Source: Bacillota bacterium (GTDB taxonomy: Bacteria; Bacillota; Clostridia; Christensenellales; SZUA-584). From it: a stretch of 16,706 nt of DNA. Shown one piece after another: positions 1 through 7,065 of the stretch. The stretch spans positions 1 to 16,706 of the forward strand of contig JAEYZN010000030.1 of the NCBI GenBank assembly GCA_023428025.1. Reading direction: 5' to 3'. Position 1 is the stretch's first letter; each line of letters begins with the position of its first letter. Position numbers and translations under genes: made by a program. Under the pieces are notes generated by a model. The model saw only the letters and a program-made list of their open reading frames with translations. It did no database searches and had not been told where the DNA came from.

Positions 1-339
1 GTGTATGCCCAGTATCCTAAGATGCCGGCACACGTTGTCGCGCCCCTGTACGCAGGTGTCGCATACGTCGCACGAGGTATACGGCTGCACCACCACGCGG
101 TCGCCCGGCTGGAAGCGGCCCTTGCCGTCCTCGCCCACCTCAGCGATCTCACCGGCAAATTCATGCCCCATCACCACCGGCTTGATCGCCGTGGCGTGGT
201 GCCCGTTGTATTCATGCAGGTCGCTGCCGCAGATGCCAGCGTATTTCACGCGCACCAGCGCTTCCCCGTGCCCTATTACCGGCATCGGCCTGTCTTCATA
301 GGAAACATTTTTCCAGTCTTTAAGCCATGCTGCTTTCAT
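1..339 (-). CDS. Zinc-dependent alcohol/polyol dehydrogenase, N-terminal part (cut by window edge)
   Basis: This is the N-terminal 113 residues of a medium-chain, zinc-dependent dehydrogenase; the rest lies beyond position 1. The visible part is the GroES-like catalytic domain. Cys37 in GICGSDLH and the GHE motif at residues 58-60 are the usual catalytic-zinc ligands. Cys90, Cys93, Cys96 and Cys104 form the four-cysteine structural zinc lobe. The pattern fits the sorbitol/L-threonine/butanediol dehydrogenase branch, which oxidises secondary alcohols with NAD(P), presumably in the cytoplasm. The ATG at 339 follows AAGGAG at good distance and lies only 11 nt after the GntR-family stop codon, so it is the third gene of the operon that starts near 2327. 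The substrate cannot be told: the cofactor-binding half is missing, and this family is functionally broad. Confidence 0.9.
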   Translation of the reverse strand, partial: MKAAWLKDWKNVSYEDRPMPVIGHGEALVRVKYAGICGSDLHEYNGHHATAIKPVVMGHEFAGEIAEVGEDGKGRFQPGDRVVVQPYTSCDVCDTCVQGRDNVCRHLRILGIH

Positions 340-350
340 ATTGCTCCTTG

Positions 351-1079
351 TCACCGCTTGCCGCCCTTGGCAATGGCCGCGATGTCGCTCATATTCAGAT
401 TAAGCGTTCTGTACTTTTCCATATCAAGCTTATAAAAATCGGCCAGATGCGAACAGATCAGGCGGATCACGCCATCGGCATCCCTTTTCAGCAACCCGTC
501 GATGATCGCGTAATGATCCTGCAGGCTCCTGACCCTGTCCTCCGTTTTGCGGTCCGCCGTGCACAGCAGCAGCTTGACCTTGAGATACAGGTCCTTCTGC
601 ATGTCGATCAGGAACGGGTTCCCGCCGATGGCGGCCAGCATCATGTGAAAGTCGCAGTCGAAGTTGACCGCAGCCATGATGTCGCCCGCCTTCGCTTCGC
701 TGAGGCTCTTGTCCGTCAGCTCCCGAAGGCGAATGAAGTCGGCGTTGCTGCCGTTGATGATGGCCAGCTGCGCCGCGATGGTGTCCAGCATCACGCGAAT
801 GAAGCCCAAGTCCTTGACGGCCTGCTCCGAGAACGTGACGACCTCGGCGAAACGCTTGGGGTATATGTTGATGATGCCCGCGCTCGCCAGACGGCGCAGC
901 GCCTCGCGTATCGGCGTGCGGCTGATGCCCAGCTTCTCCGCGATCATCGTTTCCGGCACGCGCTCCCCGCATTTGATCTGCCGCGTCAGCACCATCTCCA
1001 GCACATAGTCATACACATAGTTAACCAGACTGTCCCGGCTGTCCTGCGCGCTTATCTTTTCCACTGCCACTCTGTTCAC
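351..1079 (-). CDS. GntR-family transcriptional regulator, FCD (FadR-like) subfamily
   Basis: A 242-residue DNA-binding repressor or activator. Residues about 15-80 form the winged helix-turn-helix, with the family hallmark SRTPIREALRRL at 53-64. Residues about 90-215 are the all-helical FCD ligand-binding domain. Asp141 or Asp143, His145, His189 and His211 fit its metal-binding set. Family members usually sense small carboxylic acids or sugar acids. The start is a GTG at 1079 (reading MNRVAVEK), 26 nt after the stop of the upstream glycerol-dehydrogenase-like gene. No strong Shine-Dalgarno precedes it, so the exact start is uncertain, and GTG codons at residues 4 and 6 are alternatives. It lies between two dehydrogenase genes in one operon, and that operon's promoter carries three FCD-type palindromes. 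I infer that it autoregulates the operon. Confidence 0.93.
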   Translation of the reverse strand: MNRVAVEKISAQDSRDSLVNYVYDYVLEMVLTRQIKCGERVPETMIAEKLGISRTPIREALRRLASAGIINIYPKRFAEVVTFSEQAVKDLGFIRVMLDTIAAQLAIINGSNADFIRLRELTDKSLSEAKAGDIMAAVNFDCDFHMMLAAIGGNPFLIDMQKDLYLKVKLLLCTADRKTEDRVRSLQDHYAIIDGLLKRDADGVIRLICSHLADFYKLDMEKYRTLNLNMSDIAAIAKGGKR

Positions 1080-1105
1080 CGCCCGTGTGTTGTTCTTGTC
1101 CCGTG

Positions 1106-2254
1106 TTATATCAGGCTCCCGCCGCTCTTGTACAGCCTGCCGATGGCGTCCGCCTCGATGATGGCCGCTTTCATCTCGTGCAGCGTCACTTCGAACGGCT
1201 CCACCGCGCTCGTCTGCGCCGGGGATGCCGCCGTGTCCACCACGATGTCCAGCTCTTCGTCCGTCATGTCGTCCAGGTTCATGTCCTCGAACGTGACCGG
1301 CAGGCCCACAGCCAGGCAGAAACGCACCACTTCGTCGATCTCACGGCGGTCGCGGCCTTCCAGCGCCAGCATCGCGATGGTGCCGAACGCCACATACTCG
1401 CCGTGGAACAGGTGCTCGCGGCCCTTGAGCGCCGTGAATCCGCAGTACACCGCGTGCGCCGTCGCCACGCCGTTGCTCTCGAAGCCGATGCCGGACAGCA
1501 GGCTGTTCGCTTCGATGATCTTATCCACCGCCTTGGTGACCTGCTTGCGTTCCGCCGCCAGCTTGGCCTCCACGCCGCACTCAAACAATATCTCCTTGCA
1601 CAGCTTGGCCAGACCGTATGACGTGGCCGTCGCCTTCATCGCCATGCTGCTGTTCGCCATGGACGAACCGGTTTTCAGGAAGTTGTCGCGGTAGGCTTCC
1701 ACGCAGGTGCGCGCTTCATAGAACGTCGCCAGCGCGTCGCCCATGCCCGCCACCAGCAGCCGCACCGGCGCGTTCACGATGATATCCGTGTCAATCAGCA
1801 CCACCTCGGGGTTCTTGGGGTAGAACAGGCAATCTATAAACGTGCCTTCGTCGTCATAAATAACGGACAGCGCGGAGACCGGCGCGTCGTTGGAGGCGAT
1901 GGTGGGCACGATGATGATGGGCGTGCCGCAGTAATACGCCACAGCCTTGGCCGTATCCAGCACCTTGCCGCCGCCGAGTCCGATCACGCAGTCCGGCTTG
2001 TTCGGGCTTTTCTTCACGAGCTCTGTCAGGCGGTTGATCTCCGTCATGCAGCACTCGCTCTCGAAAAGCAAAAATTCGAGCTGGCAGTCCGTGCCTTCAA
2101 AGCTCTTCTTCACATCGTCGCTGAGCGACGCCGCACGGCCCTTGCTGGTGATCACGGCGAAGGATTTGCCGAAATTCGTGGCGTAGCTGGAAAGGTTGCG
2201 AATCTCCTTGTAACCTTGAACGTACCGTCCGGGCGAAGCAAACATCTGTGTCAT
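1106..2254 (-). CDS. gldA: Glycerol dehydrogenase-like protein (iron/zinc-containing alcohol dehydrogenase family)
   Basis: A 382-residue group III metal-dependent alcohol dehydrogenase closely resembling NAD-dependent glycerol dehydrogenase (glycerol to dihydroxyacetone). Visible motifs are the nucleotide-binding GLGGGKVLDTAKAVA (from about residue 92), VPTIASNDAP, and metal ligands Asp173 (GMGDALAT), His267 (ATAHAV) and His284 (LFHGEYVAFGT). All three are where the family places them. An ATG 16 codons upstream (2302) is open, but I chose 2254 because GGGAGG precedes it at proper spacing and the protein then starts at the family's usual MTQMFASPGRYVQG-like segment. It is the first gene of the operon with the GntR regulator and a zinc dehydrogenase. 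Related polyols or diols are possible substrates, since this family is promiscuous. Confidence 0.9.
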   Translation of the reverse strand: MTQMFASPGRYVQGYKEIRNLSSYATNFGKSFAVITSKGRAASLSDDVKKSFEGTDCQLEFLLFESECCMTEINRLTELVKKSPNKPDCVIGLGGGKVLDTAKAVAYYCGTPIIIVPTIASNDAPVSALSVIYDDEGTFIDCLFYPKNPEVVLIDTDIIVNAPVRLLVAGMGDALATFYEARTCVEAYRDNFLKTGSSMANSSMAMKATATSYGLAKLCKEILFECGVEAKLAAERKQVTKAVDKIIEANSLLSGIGFESNGVATAHAVYCGFTALKGREHLFHGEYVAFGTIAMLALEGRDRREIDEVVRFCLAVGLPVTFEDMNLDDMTDEELDIVVDTAASPAQTSAVEPFEVTLHEMKAAIIEADAIGRLYKSGGSLI

Positions 2255-2290
2255 ATCTGAGCCTCCCATTATAGATTTTTTATCGGATCG

Positions 2291-2344
2291 AATTGTGTAC
2301 ATTGAAATAAAATTGTATACAATTTATAATTTTAGTATACACTG
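2291..2344. promoter_or_regulatory. Three FCD/GntR-type operator-like palindromes at exact 20-bp spacing
   Basis: The middle site is a perfect 16-bp palindrome, AAATTGTATACAATTT (2310-2325). Site 1, AATTGTGTACATTG (2291-2304), matches its 14-bp core at 11 of 14 positions. Site 3, TTTAGTATACACTG (2331-2344), matches at 9 of 14. The GT-N-TACA cores start at 2295, 2315 and 2335, so they lie on nearly the same face of the helix. Site 3 overlaps the -10 box and site 2 lies just after the predicted start point, a repressor layout. TTGTATACAA-like sequences are typical of FCD-type GntR regulators, and one is encoded in the operon. Confidence 0.7.
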
Positions 2345-2361
2345 CACGGCGCGGATGTCAA
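2334..2361 (-). promoter_or_regulatory. Strong sigma-A-type promoter of the gldA-like/gntR/ADH operon
   Basis: On the minus strand a perfect TTGACA (2361-2356) is followed after 16 bp by TATACT (2339-2334). Transcription would start near 2327, leaving a leader of about 73 nt before the ATG at 2254. The -10 box lies inside the third operator-like site. Confidence 0.8.
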
Positions 2362-2531
2362 GTGGATATTTTCATATTCAGGGGGTGATTTATGGCTTCA
2401 TAACGAAATTTCAATGTTACAACGAACATAACAAAAGGTTCGCGCAAAACATTAAAATATCCTGTGTGGTGATGATGCGCATCGTCGGCAAAGAATGAAT
2501 CAGAAAATACGACTTGTCCCATAAGCATCTT

Positions 2532-2566
2532 GTCGCAAATGCCCGTGTACGCGGAGTTTTTGCGAC
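2532..2566 (-). other. Hairpin just after the Ntn-hydrolase gene (possible weak terminator)
   Basis: Perfect 8-bp arms GTCGCAAA (2532-2539) and TTTGCGAC (2559-2566), 9 nt past the stop codon at 2576. On the minus strand the stem is followed by AAGATGC, not a T-run, so it is at best a non-classical or Rho-assisted end or a 3'-protective hairpin. Confidence 0.3.
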
Positions 2567-2575
2567 GCTTTCCCA

Positions 2576-4261
2576 TCAAACCAGATAGTTCGGCAGCGTC
2601 GTCTTCACCCATTCGTCCGCGAAATAGCCGTAATGACTCTCGGCCACGCACGCCTTCAGGTCGAACACGGACACGCAGCCCTCGATGCGCAGCGTGCGTC
2701 CGTCCCGGCTGCGCGGCTTTTGCTGGTAATACTGCGGGTACGCGCCGTACGGCGCGAGGAAATCCGCCAATCGCTTGGCCGATTGATAGTCGATGGACCC
2801 GTCCTTCTTCAGCGCCTGGCTGATCTGATAGCGCAGCGCGTCGTAGCGCCACTGGATGTCGTTCGAATGGCTATACGTAAGGTGCGCCACCCAGCTGTCC
2901 ATCGCGCACATGCGCGTGTTGGGCAGCAGAAAGTGGTTGCCCGTCATGTGCACGTTCGGCAGCGCGCGCAGCGGCGCGAAATACTGCGTGGACGGACAGT
3001 TTTTCTCCTGCTGCGTGCGGTTGATAAAGCCGTCCGGCATCAGCGCGTCCGGATGCAGCGTGATGCGCGGCGAATTGGAGGCGTTCCATGCCTGCCACAG
3101 GGCGTTGTCAAAGCTCAGGTAGTCCTGCGGCAGCGGCTCGCCGTACCACCGCAGCGCCGCCCCGTTGATCAGGGGCGCGCAGGGGTGCGCCGTGAAATAG
3201 GCCGCGTTCGGCAGCTGCGGACGCAGCGACACGGGCGGGTAGCCGAGGTAATCCGTGTTCTGCCATGAGGCGCCCGCCTCCACCGTGCAGGCGCTGTCGT
3301 CGCCGCCGTCGGACAGCACATAGTTCCACGGCACGCCGCGCCGCGTGCTCTGGATCACGGCGGCGGCTTCCCGCGCGCTGCCACCCCGCATCACGCAATC
3401 GCGCAGCAGCAGCAGCGAGTTCATGCCGATGCGCTGCGCGTCGCAGTTGGCCGCGGGAGACATGTTGATGCCGCCCGCCACGCCGTTCGCGTTCATGATG
3501 CTGAAACAGCCCATGATACCGGGCGCGGTCACGTTCACATGCGCGTGCGCGTTTTCCCTCATGCGGCTCTCCGGCATGTGTATGATATGCGCGACGTTGT
3601 TCTGCAGCACCGTGCCGGACGCAAACATGAAATCCCGCGCGAAATAATGGCCGCCGCCCGCCTGCGGGCCGAAAACGGAAAACGCGTTGCACATCATGCT
3701 GATGTGGATATCCTCCGCCTTGAGCAGCGGCGCCTGCTCCCGCAGCTTGCCGCCCGTGTACACCAGCGCCAGCAGCGTGTCGATGCCCACGTTCAGCACG
3801 ATCAGGCGGGACAGCGAGACCTTTGTGCGCGGATTGCTTCTCCGGCAGCCGTCCAGCAGCCCCGCCGCCTCGTCGTGGATATGGGCGGGCAGAGACTGCC
3901 ACGCGCTCTGCGACAGCTCATACACCAGCTCCACCAGCAGCTTCTGAAGCCAGGTAAACCGGTTCAGAAAATCCATGCCGATCTGGTCGAACACGATGTT
4001 GTCCGCGAAGTTCACCGCCATGTCGGCGATGGACGGCTCCGCGAGCAGACCCAGCAGGTAGCCCCGCTCATACGCCGTTCCCTCCAGAAAGTAGGCCGTC
4101 TTCTTCTCGCCCGTGTCCGAGTTGACGGCGGTCATGTGCTGCGCCGCCAGCCCCAGCCGCCCCGTGTCCGTGTGCGCCCTCTTCACCACGCGAAACCCGT
4201 CCGCATAAAACGCGTCGTACAGCTTCGCGTACCGCCGCTCCATCTCGCCTCCGTCCGTCAT
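2576..4261 (-). CDS. Ntn-hydrolase-like protein, C45/acyl-CoA:6-APA acyltransferase type
   Basis: A 561-residue protein that looks like the autoproteolytic C45 / linear-amide-hydrolase branch of Ntn hydrolases. Near the N-terminus, EGTAYERGYLLG (about 60-71) resembles the family's G-x-Y-x-x-G entry motif. MMCNAFSVFG puts the likely nucleophile at Cys191, followed by YFARDFMF (Arg209, Asp210), NANGVAGGINMSP (Asn259) and WNYVLSDGGDD, all in family order. Such enzymes cleave an internal bond to free the cysteine and then hydrolyse or transfer amides or acyl groups. No signal peptide is visible, so a cytoplasmic location is likely. I chose the ATG at 4261 because TGGAGG precedes it at 6 nt; a start six codons later (4243) also has GGAGG. 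It stands alone between two operons, and a terminator sits in its leader. The substrate is unknown; a phospholipase-B-like relative is the main alternative. Confidence 0.65.
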   Translation of the reverse strand: MTDGGEMERRYAKLYDAFYADGFRVVKRAHTDTGRLGLAAQHMTAVNSDTGEKKTAYFLEGTAYERGYLLGLLAEPSIADMAVNFADNIVFDQIGMDFLNRFTWLQKLLVELVYELSQSAWQSLPAHIHDEAAGLLDGCRRSNPRTKVSLSRLIVLNVGIDTLLALVYTGGKLREQAPLLKAEDIHISMMCNAFSVFGPQAGGGHYFARDFMFASGTVLQNNVAHIIHMPESRMRENAHAHVNVTAPGIMGCFSIMNANGVAGGINMSPAANCDAQRIGMNSLLLLRDCVMRGGSAREAAAVIQSTRRGVPWNYVLSDGGDDSACTVEAGASWQNTDYLGYPPVSLRPQLPNAAYFTAHPCAPLINGAALRWYGEPLPQDYLSFDNALWQAWNASNSPRITLHPDALMPDGFINRTQQEKNCPSTQYFAPLRALPNVHMTGNHFLLPNTRMCAMDSWVAHLTYSHSNDIQWRYDALRYQISQALKKDGSIDYQSAKRLADFLAPYGAYPQYYQQKPRSRDGRTLRIEGCVSVFDLKACVAESHYGYFADEWVKTTLPNYLV

Positions 4262-4290
4262 CGCATACCTCCAAACACGCGCGCCCATAT

Positions 4291-4325
4291 AAAAAAGCCC
4301 TTCCGCGCGCTCCGCGGCAAGGGCT
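4291..4325 (-). terminator. Rho-independent terminator between the epimerase operon and the Ntn-hydrolase gene
   Basis: Read on the minus strand, AGCCCTT and AAGGGCT pair, with an inner CCGCG/CGCGG stem, followed directly by six T (4296-4291). It lies about 70 nt past the epimerase stop and about 30 nt before the hydrolase start, so it is both the end of the upstream operon and possibly a leader attenuator. Confidence 0.85.
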
Positions 4326-4393
4326 GTGAAATCGCGCCTTCGGTAAACGATATGCGCGCAATATATAGATTATGTTGGAAAATATGTTTTTGC

Positions 4394-5263
4394 TCAGTAA
4401 CCGATTCCCCTCAGGAACTGCACGGACGCCGCCGCCATGTCATCGATCTGCTCCGGCGTTGCGCCGTCCGACAGGTCGCGCCACAAGTATACGTCGCGGC
4501 TGATGCCGCCGCCCGCCAGTATAAACGGCTCCATCACCACCGGGCCGTCATAGTGGGCAGCTTGTAAAGCCAACAGCAGGCGTTCCCATGGCATGTCGCC
4601 CTGGCCGGGGAAACGGCGGTTCCGCTCGCCGATGTGGACGTCCGCCAGCAGATCGCCCGCGGTGGTGATCGCCGCCTCCATCGAGTCCTCCTCTATGTTC
4701 ATATGGAAGGTGTCGAGCAGTATTCTGAGGTTGGGGCTTTCCACCTGCCGCACGTAATCCACGGCTTCCGCCGCCGTGTTCACGATATACTGCTCGAACC
4801 GGTTCAGCGCCTCCATCGCGTAGACGATGCCGAGATCCTCCGCGGCCTTCATCACCTCTTTCATCGAGCGTACCGACTGTTCGACGACCTGGCTTCTTTC
4901 CGGCAATCCGGCGGAAAACGGATAGGGCCACGCGGCGTGGCTGCACCCCACGAGCATATCCGCCCCCATCTCGCGGACAATCCGAAGTATATCCTTCAGA
5001 TAACGCACGGCTTTTCCGCGGATTTCCTCGTCTGTCGACGCAGGGTCCAGGCTCGGCGGGATGCCCAGGCAAGCCGTCAGCTTCAGGCCGACATCCGCCG
5101 CCAATTCCCTCATCTGCCGCCGCCGCTCCGCCGTCATGTGCATGAACACGTCGGGGCTGGCCTCCAGCACGTCGAACCCGGCCCGGCGCGCCTTTAAGAT
5201 CGTCTCCTCGTAATCCGTCTGCATGTCCCTGCTGGCATACCCGAAGTGGACACCGATATCCAT
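4394..5263 (-). CDS. Sugar epimerase/isomerase, D-tagatose/D-psicose 3-epimerase type
   Basis: A 289-residue TIM-barrel sugar epimerase of the xylose-isomerase-like (AP endonuclease 2) superfamily. It matches the ketose 3-epimerase group in length and in every catalytic position I can place: Glu151 in MEALNRFEQY, Asp184 and His187 in LLDTFHMNIEED, His210 and Arg216 in DVHIGERNRRFPG, and Glu245 in VMEPF. The two glutamates act as acid and base, and the metal is held by Glu, Asp, His and Glu. Known relatives interconvert D-tagatose/D-sorbose, D-fructose/D-psicose or L-ribulose/L-xylulose; which one applies here cannot be read. The ATG at 5263 has an excellent AAGGAGGT site. It is the last gene of the operon after two dehydrogenases (21 nt gap), suggesting that they reduce or oxidise the ketoses it makes. 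A terminator follows at 4291-4325. Confidence 0.85.
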   Translation of the reverse strand: MDIGVHFGYASRDMQTDYEETILKARRAGFDVLEASPDVFMHMTAERRRQMRELAADVGLKLTACLGIPPSLDPASTDEEIRGKAVRYLKDILRIVREMGADMLVGCSHAAWPYPFSAGLPERSQVVEQSVRSMKEVMKAAEDLGIVYAMEALNRFEQYIVNTAAEAVDYVRQVESPNLRILLDTFHMNIEEDSMEAAITTAGDLLADVHIGERNRRFPGQGDMPWERLLLALQAAHYDGPVVMEPFILAGGGISRDVYLWRDLSDGATPEQIDDMAAASVQFLRGIGY

Positions 5264-5284
5264 GTGATTACCTCCTTCATTCAG

Positions 5285-6082
5285 CTATATATGTCTTACC
5301 ACGCCGCCGTCGATCAGCAGCGCTCCTCCCGACATCCCGGCGTTGCACGCCGTCAGCAGCACCGCCTGCGCCACCTCCTCCACCGTCAGAAAACGCTGGA
5401 TCAGCGATGTGGGGTTGTTGCCCGTCGTGAAATATTCCGCCGTGGCCCGCTCCAGCGGTATACCGGCGCTCTGCGCGCACCGCGTCACGTTGCCGCGCAC
5501 GCCCTCCGTCCATGTGACGCCCGGTAGCACCGAATTCACGGTGACGTTCGTTCCCTTTGTCGTCTCGGCCAGCGCCCGCGCCAGCCCGATCAGGCAGGAC
5601 TTGGTCGCCGAGTAATGCGTCATGTCGCCCCGGGGCCGTACGGCCGACTCGCTGGCGATCACGACGATGCGCCCGAAACCGCGCTGCATCATGTCCGGCA
5701 GCGCGCGGCGGCATACGCGCACCACACTCATCACGTTCACGTCGAACAGCCGCCGCCACTCCTCGTCGGTGATCCGCCCGAACGGCACCGCCTTGTAGGT
5801 GCCGACGTTGTTCACCAGTACATCCAGCGGCGCATCCTGCGTGCACGCGCCGTAAAGCCGGTCGGCTTCGCCGGGCAGCGATATATCCGCCGCGACGCCG
5901 CGCACCCGCGCTGCGGGATAGGCGGAACCGAGCTGAGCCACCGCCGCTTCCACCGCGTCCGCGCTGCGCCCGTTGATCCAGACGTGCGCTCCCTCCGCCG
6001 CGAAGGCTTCCGCGACGCCCTTGCCGATGCCCGCTGTGGAGCCGGTGACCAGCACGTTTTTGCCTTTCATCCGCATATCCAT
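5285..6082 (-). CDS. Short-chain dehydrogenase/reductase (SDR), downstream copy of a tandem pair
   Basis: A 265-residue classical SDR, an NAD(P)-dependent oxidoreductase presumably acting on a sugar, polyol or hydroxyacid in the cytoplasm. The cofactor motif TGSTAGIG is at 13-20 and NNVG at 91-94. The catalytic residues are Ser144, Tyr157 and Lys161 (YSATK). The open frame extends upstream to 6187, but that part overlaps the preceding gene and is low-complexity Arg-rich. The ATG at 6082, preceded by GGAGGGG, gives the same length as the neighbouring paralogue. The two copies align without a gap and are identical at about 179 of 265 positions by hand count, including the shared end GGALLIDGGV-x-RHI. 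The strongest divergence is in the region about 205-225, the flexible substrate loop in SDRs, which fits different substrates or stereochemistry. Confidence 0.92.
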   Translation of the reverse strand: MDMRMKGKNVLVTGSTAGIGKGVAEAFAAEGAHVWINGRSADAVEAAVAQLGSAYPAARVRGVAADISLPGEADRLYGACTQDAPLDVLVNNVGTYKAVPFGRITDEEWRRLFDVNVMSVVRVCRRALPDMMQRGFGRIVVIASESAVRPRGDMTHYSATKSCLIGLARALAETTKGTNVTVNSVLPGVTWTEGVRGNVTRCAQSAGIPLERATAEYFTTGNNPTSLIQRFLTVEEVAQAVLLTACNAGMSGGALLIDGGVVRHI

Positions 6083-6123
6083 ATAGGTCCCCTCCGCCCG
6101 CCGTCCGATATTCGAAGACCGCT

Positions 6124-6921
6124 TCAGATGTGGCGGATCACGCCGCCGTCGATCAGCAGCGCGCCTCCCGACATGCCGTCGTTGCATGCCGTCATCAGCA
6201 CCGCCATCGCCACCTCTTCCACCGTCAGGAAGCGGTCGATCAGCGTGGTCGTGTCGTTGCCCACCACGAAGTACTCCTTTTTGGCCTGCTCCATCGGAAT
6301 GTCTTTTGTCTTTGCGAGTTCGTGCACCAGCGTGTCTACGCCCTCCGTCCAGGTGACGGCGGGCAGCACCGAATTGACGCGCACACGCGTGCCCTTCGTC
6401 GTCTCGGCCAGCGCCCGGGTGAGCCCCACCATGCAGGATTTTGTGGCCGAATAATGCGTCATATCCCCGCGCGGACGCATCGCCGATTCGCTGGAGATGT
6501 TGATGATCTTACCTGAATCGCGCCGGAGCATGTCGGGAAGCGCCCGTCTGCACAGCCGTACGGCGCTCATGATATTCACGTTGAATATGTGATACCACTC
6601 TTCATCGGTGATCTGCTCGAACGGTATCGCCGCGTAAATGCCGACGTTGTTCACCAGCACATCCAGCGGGCCGTCCTTTGTGCATGCGTCATAAAGCGCC
6701 TCTGCTCCCTCAAGGCTGCCAAGGTCCGCCGAGACGCCCGTGATCCGTGTGTCCGGATATTGACGCCCGAGTTCCCGCGCCGCCGCGTCAGCCGTATCTT
6801 CGCCGCGGCCGTTGACGAACACGTCCGCACCCTCGGCGGCAAAAAGCGCCGCGATCCCCTTGCCGATTCCCGCCGTGGAACCGGTGACCAGCACCCTTTT
6901 CCCTTTCATTTGCGTATCCAT
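6124..6921 (-). CDS. Short-chain dehydrogenase/reductase (SDR), upstream copy of a tandem pair
   Basis: A 265-residue classical SDR with TGSTAGIG at 13-20, NNVG at 91-94, and catalytic Ser144, Tyr157 and Lys161 in HYSATK. The ATG at 6921 follows GGGAGGT at 5 nt. It is the first gene of the SDR-SDR-epimerase operon, with a near-consensus promoter at 6992-7021 and 41 nt to the next gene. Its close similarity to that gene indicates a local duplication. SDRs of this type include gluconate 5-dehydrogenase, sorbitol/xylitol-type and 3-oxoacyl reductases. The epimerase downstream favours a ketose/polyol role, but this is inference from context. Confidence 0.92.
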   Translation of the reverse strand: MDTQMKGKRVLVTGSTAGIGKGIAALFAAEGADVFVNGRGEDTADAAARELGRQYPDTRITGVSADLGSLEGAEALYDACTKDGPLDVLVNNVGIYAAIPFEQITDEEWYHIFNVNIMSAVRLCRRALPDMLRRDSGKIINISSESAMRPRGDMTHYSATKSCMVGLTRALAETTKGTRVRVNSVLPAVTWTEGVDTLVHELAKTKDIPMEQAKKEYFVVGNDTTTLIDRFLTVEEVAMAVLMTACNDGMSGGALLIDGGVIRHI

Positions 6922-6991
6922 TCGATACCTCCCGATGTTCAGTTTTTAAAAAAGCCATTGTCTGTGATGTGATTGGGATATGTACCATAAC

Positions 6992-7021
6992 AGTGTAGCC
7001 CTGCGGCTGCGGCTATGTCAA
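6992..7021 (-). promoter_or_regulatory. Sigma-A-type promoter of the SDR-SDR-epimerase operon
   Basis: Minus strand: perfect TTGACA (7021-7016), 18-bp spacer, TACACT (6997-6992, 4 of 6 matches to TATAAT). The predicted start is near 6985, about 64 nt before the ATG at 6921. The spacer contains a tandem GCCGCA repeat. The promoter faces away from the germination operon. Confidence 0.65.
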
Positions 7022-7065
7022 GAAACTCATTCCAATCTGTCCCAGAGCCGGGTTCGTCTTCGGAC

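Larger units (their letters stand above)
2255..2575. other. Intergenic region holding operon promoter, operators and two dyads
   Basis: This 321-bp stretch has no convincing gene; the small open frames in it lack ribosome binding sites and family resemblance. The left part holds the leader, operators and promoter described separately. Near 2471-2486 is an almost perfect palindrome, GATGATGCGCATCGTC. At 2532-2566 arms GTCGCAAA and TTTGCGAC enclose a 19-nt loop that itself contains a near-palindrome. That hairpin lies just past the stop of the Ntn-hydrolase-like gene and could end its transcript, but no U-tract follows. Confidence 0.5.

Noticed and set aside
327..1694. Long plus-strand open frame of 455 codons opposite the GntR and glycerol-dehydrogenase genes
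   Set aside because: It is antisense to two clearly recognisable proteins and has no family-like motif or ribosome site; GC-rich codon use leaves the opposite frame open.
2471..2486. Near-perfect palindrome GATGATGCGCATCGTC as an operator
   Set aside because: It is more than 100 bp upstream of the promoter, unlike the other operator sites, and occurs once; I mention it only as part of the intergenic region.
2295..2498. 67-codon plus-strand frame in the intergenic region
   Set aside because: It runs through the operators and promoter, lacks a ribosome site and resembles nothing.
6083..6187. N-terminal extension of the second SDR upstream of 6082
   Set aside because: It overlaps the end of the preceding SDR, is Arg-rich, and a GGAGGGG site precedes the 6082 start, which gives the same length as the paralogue.
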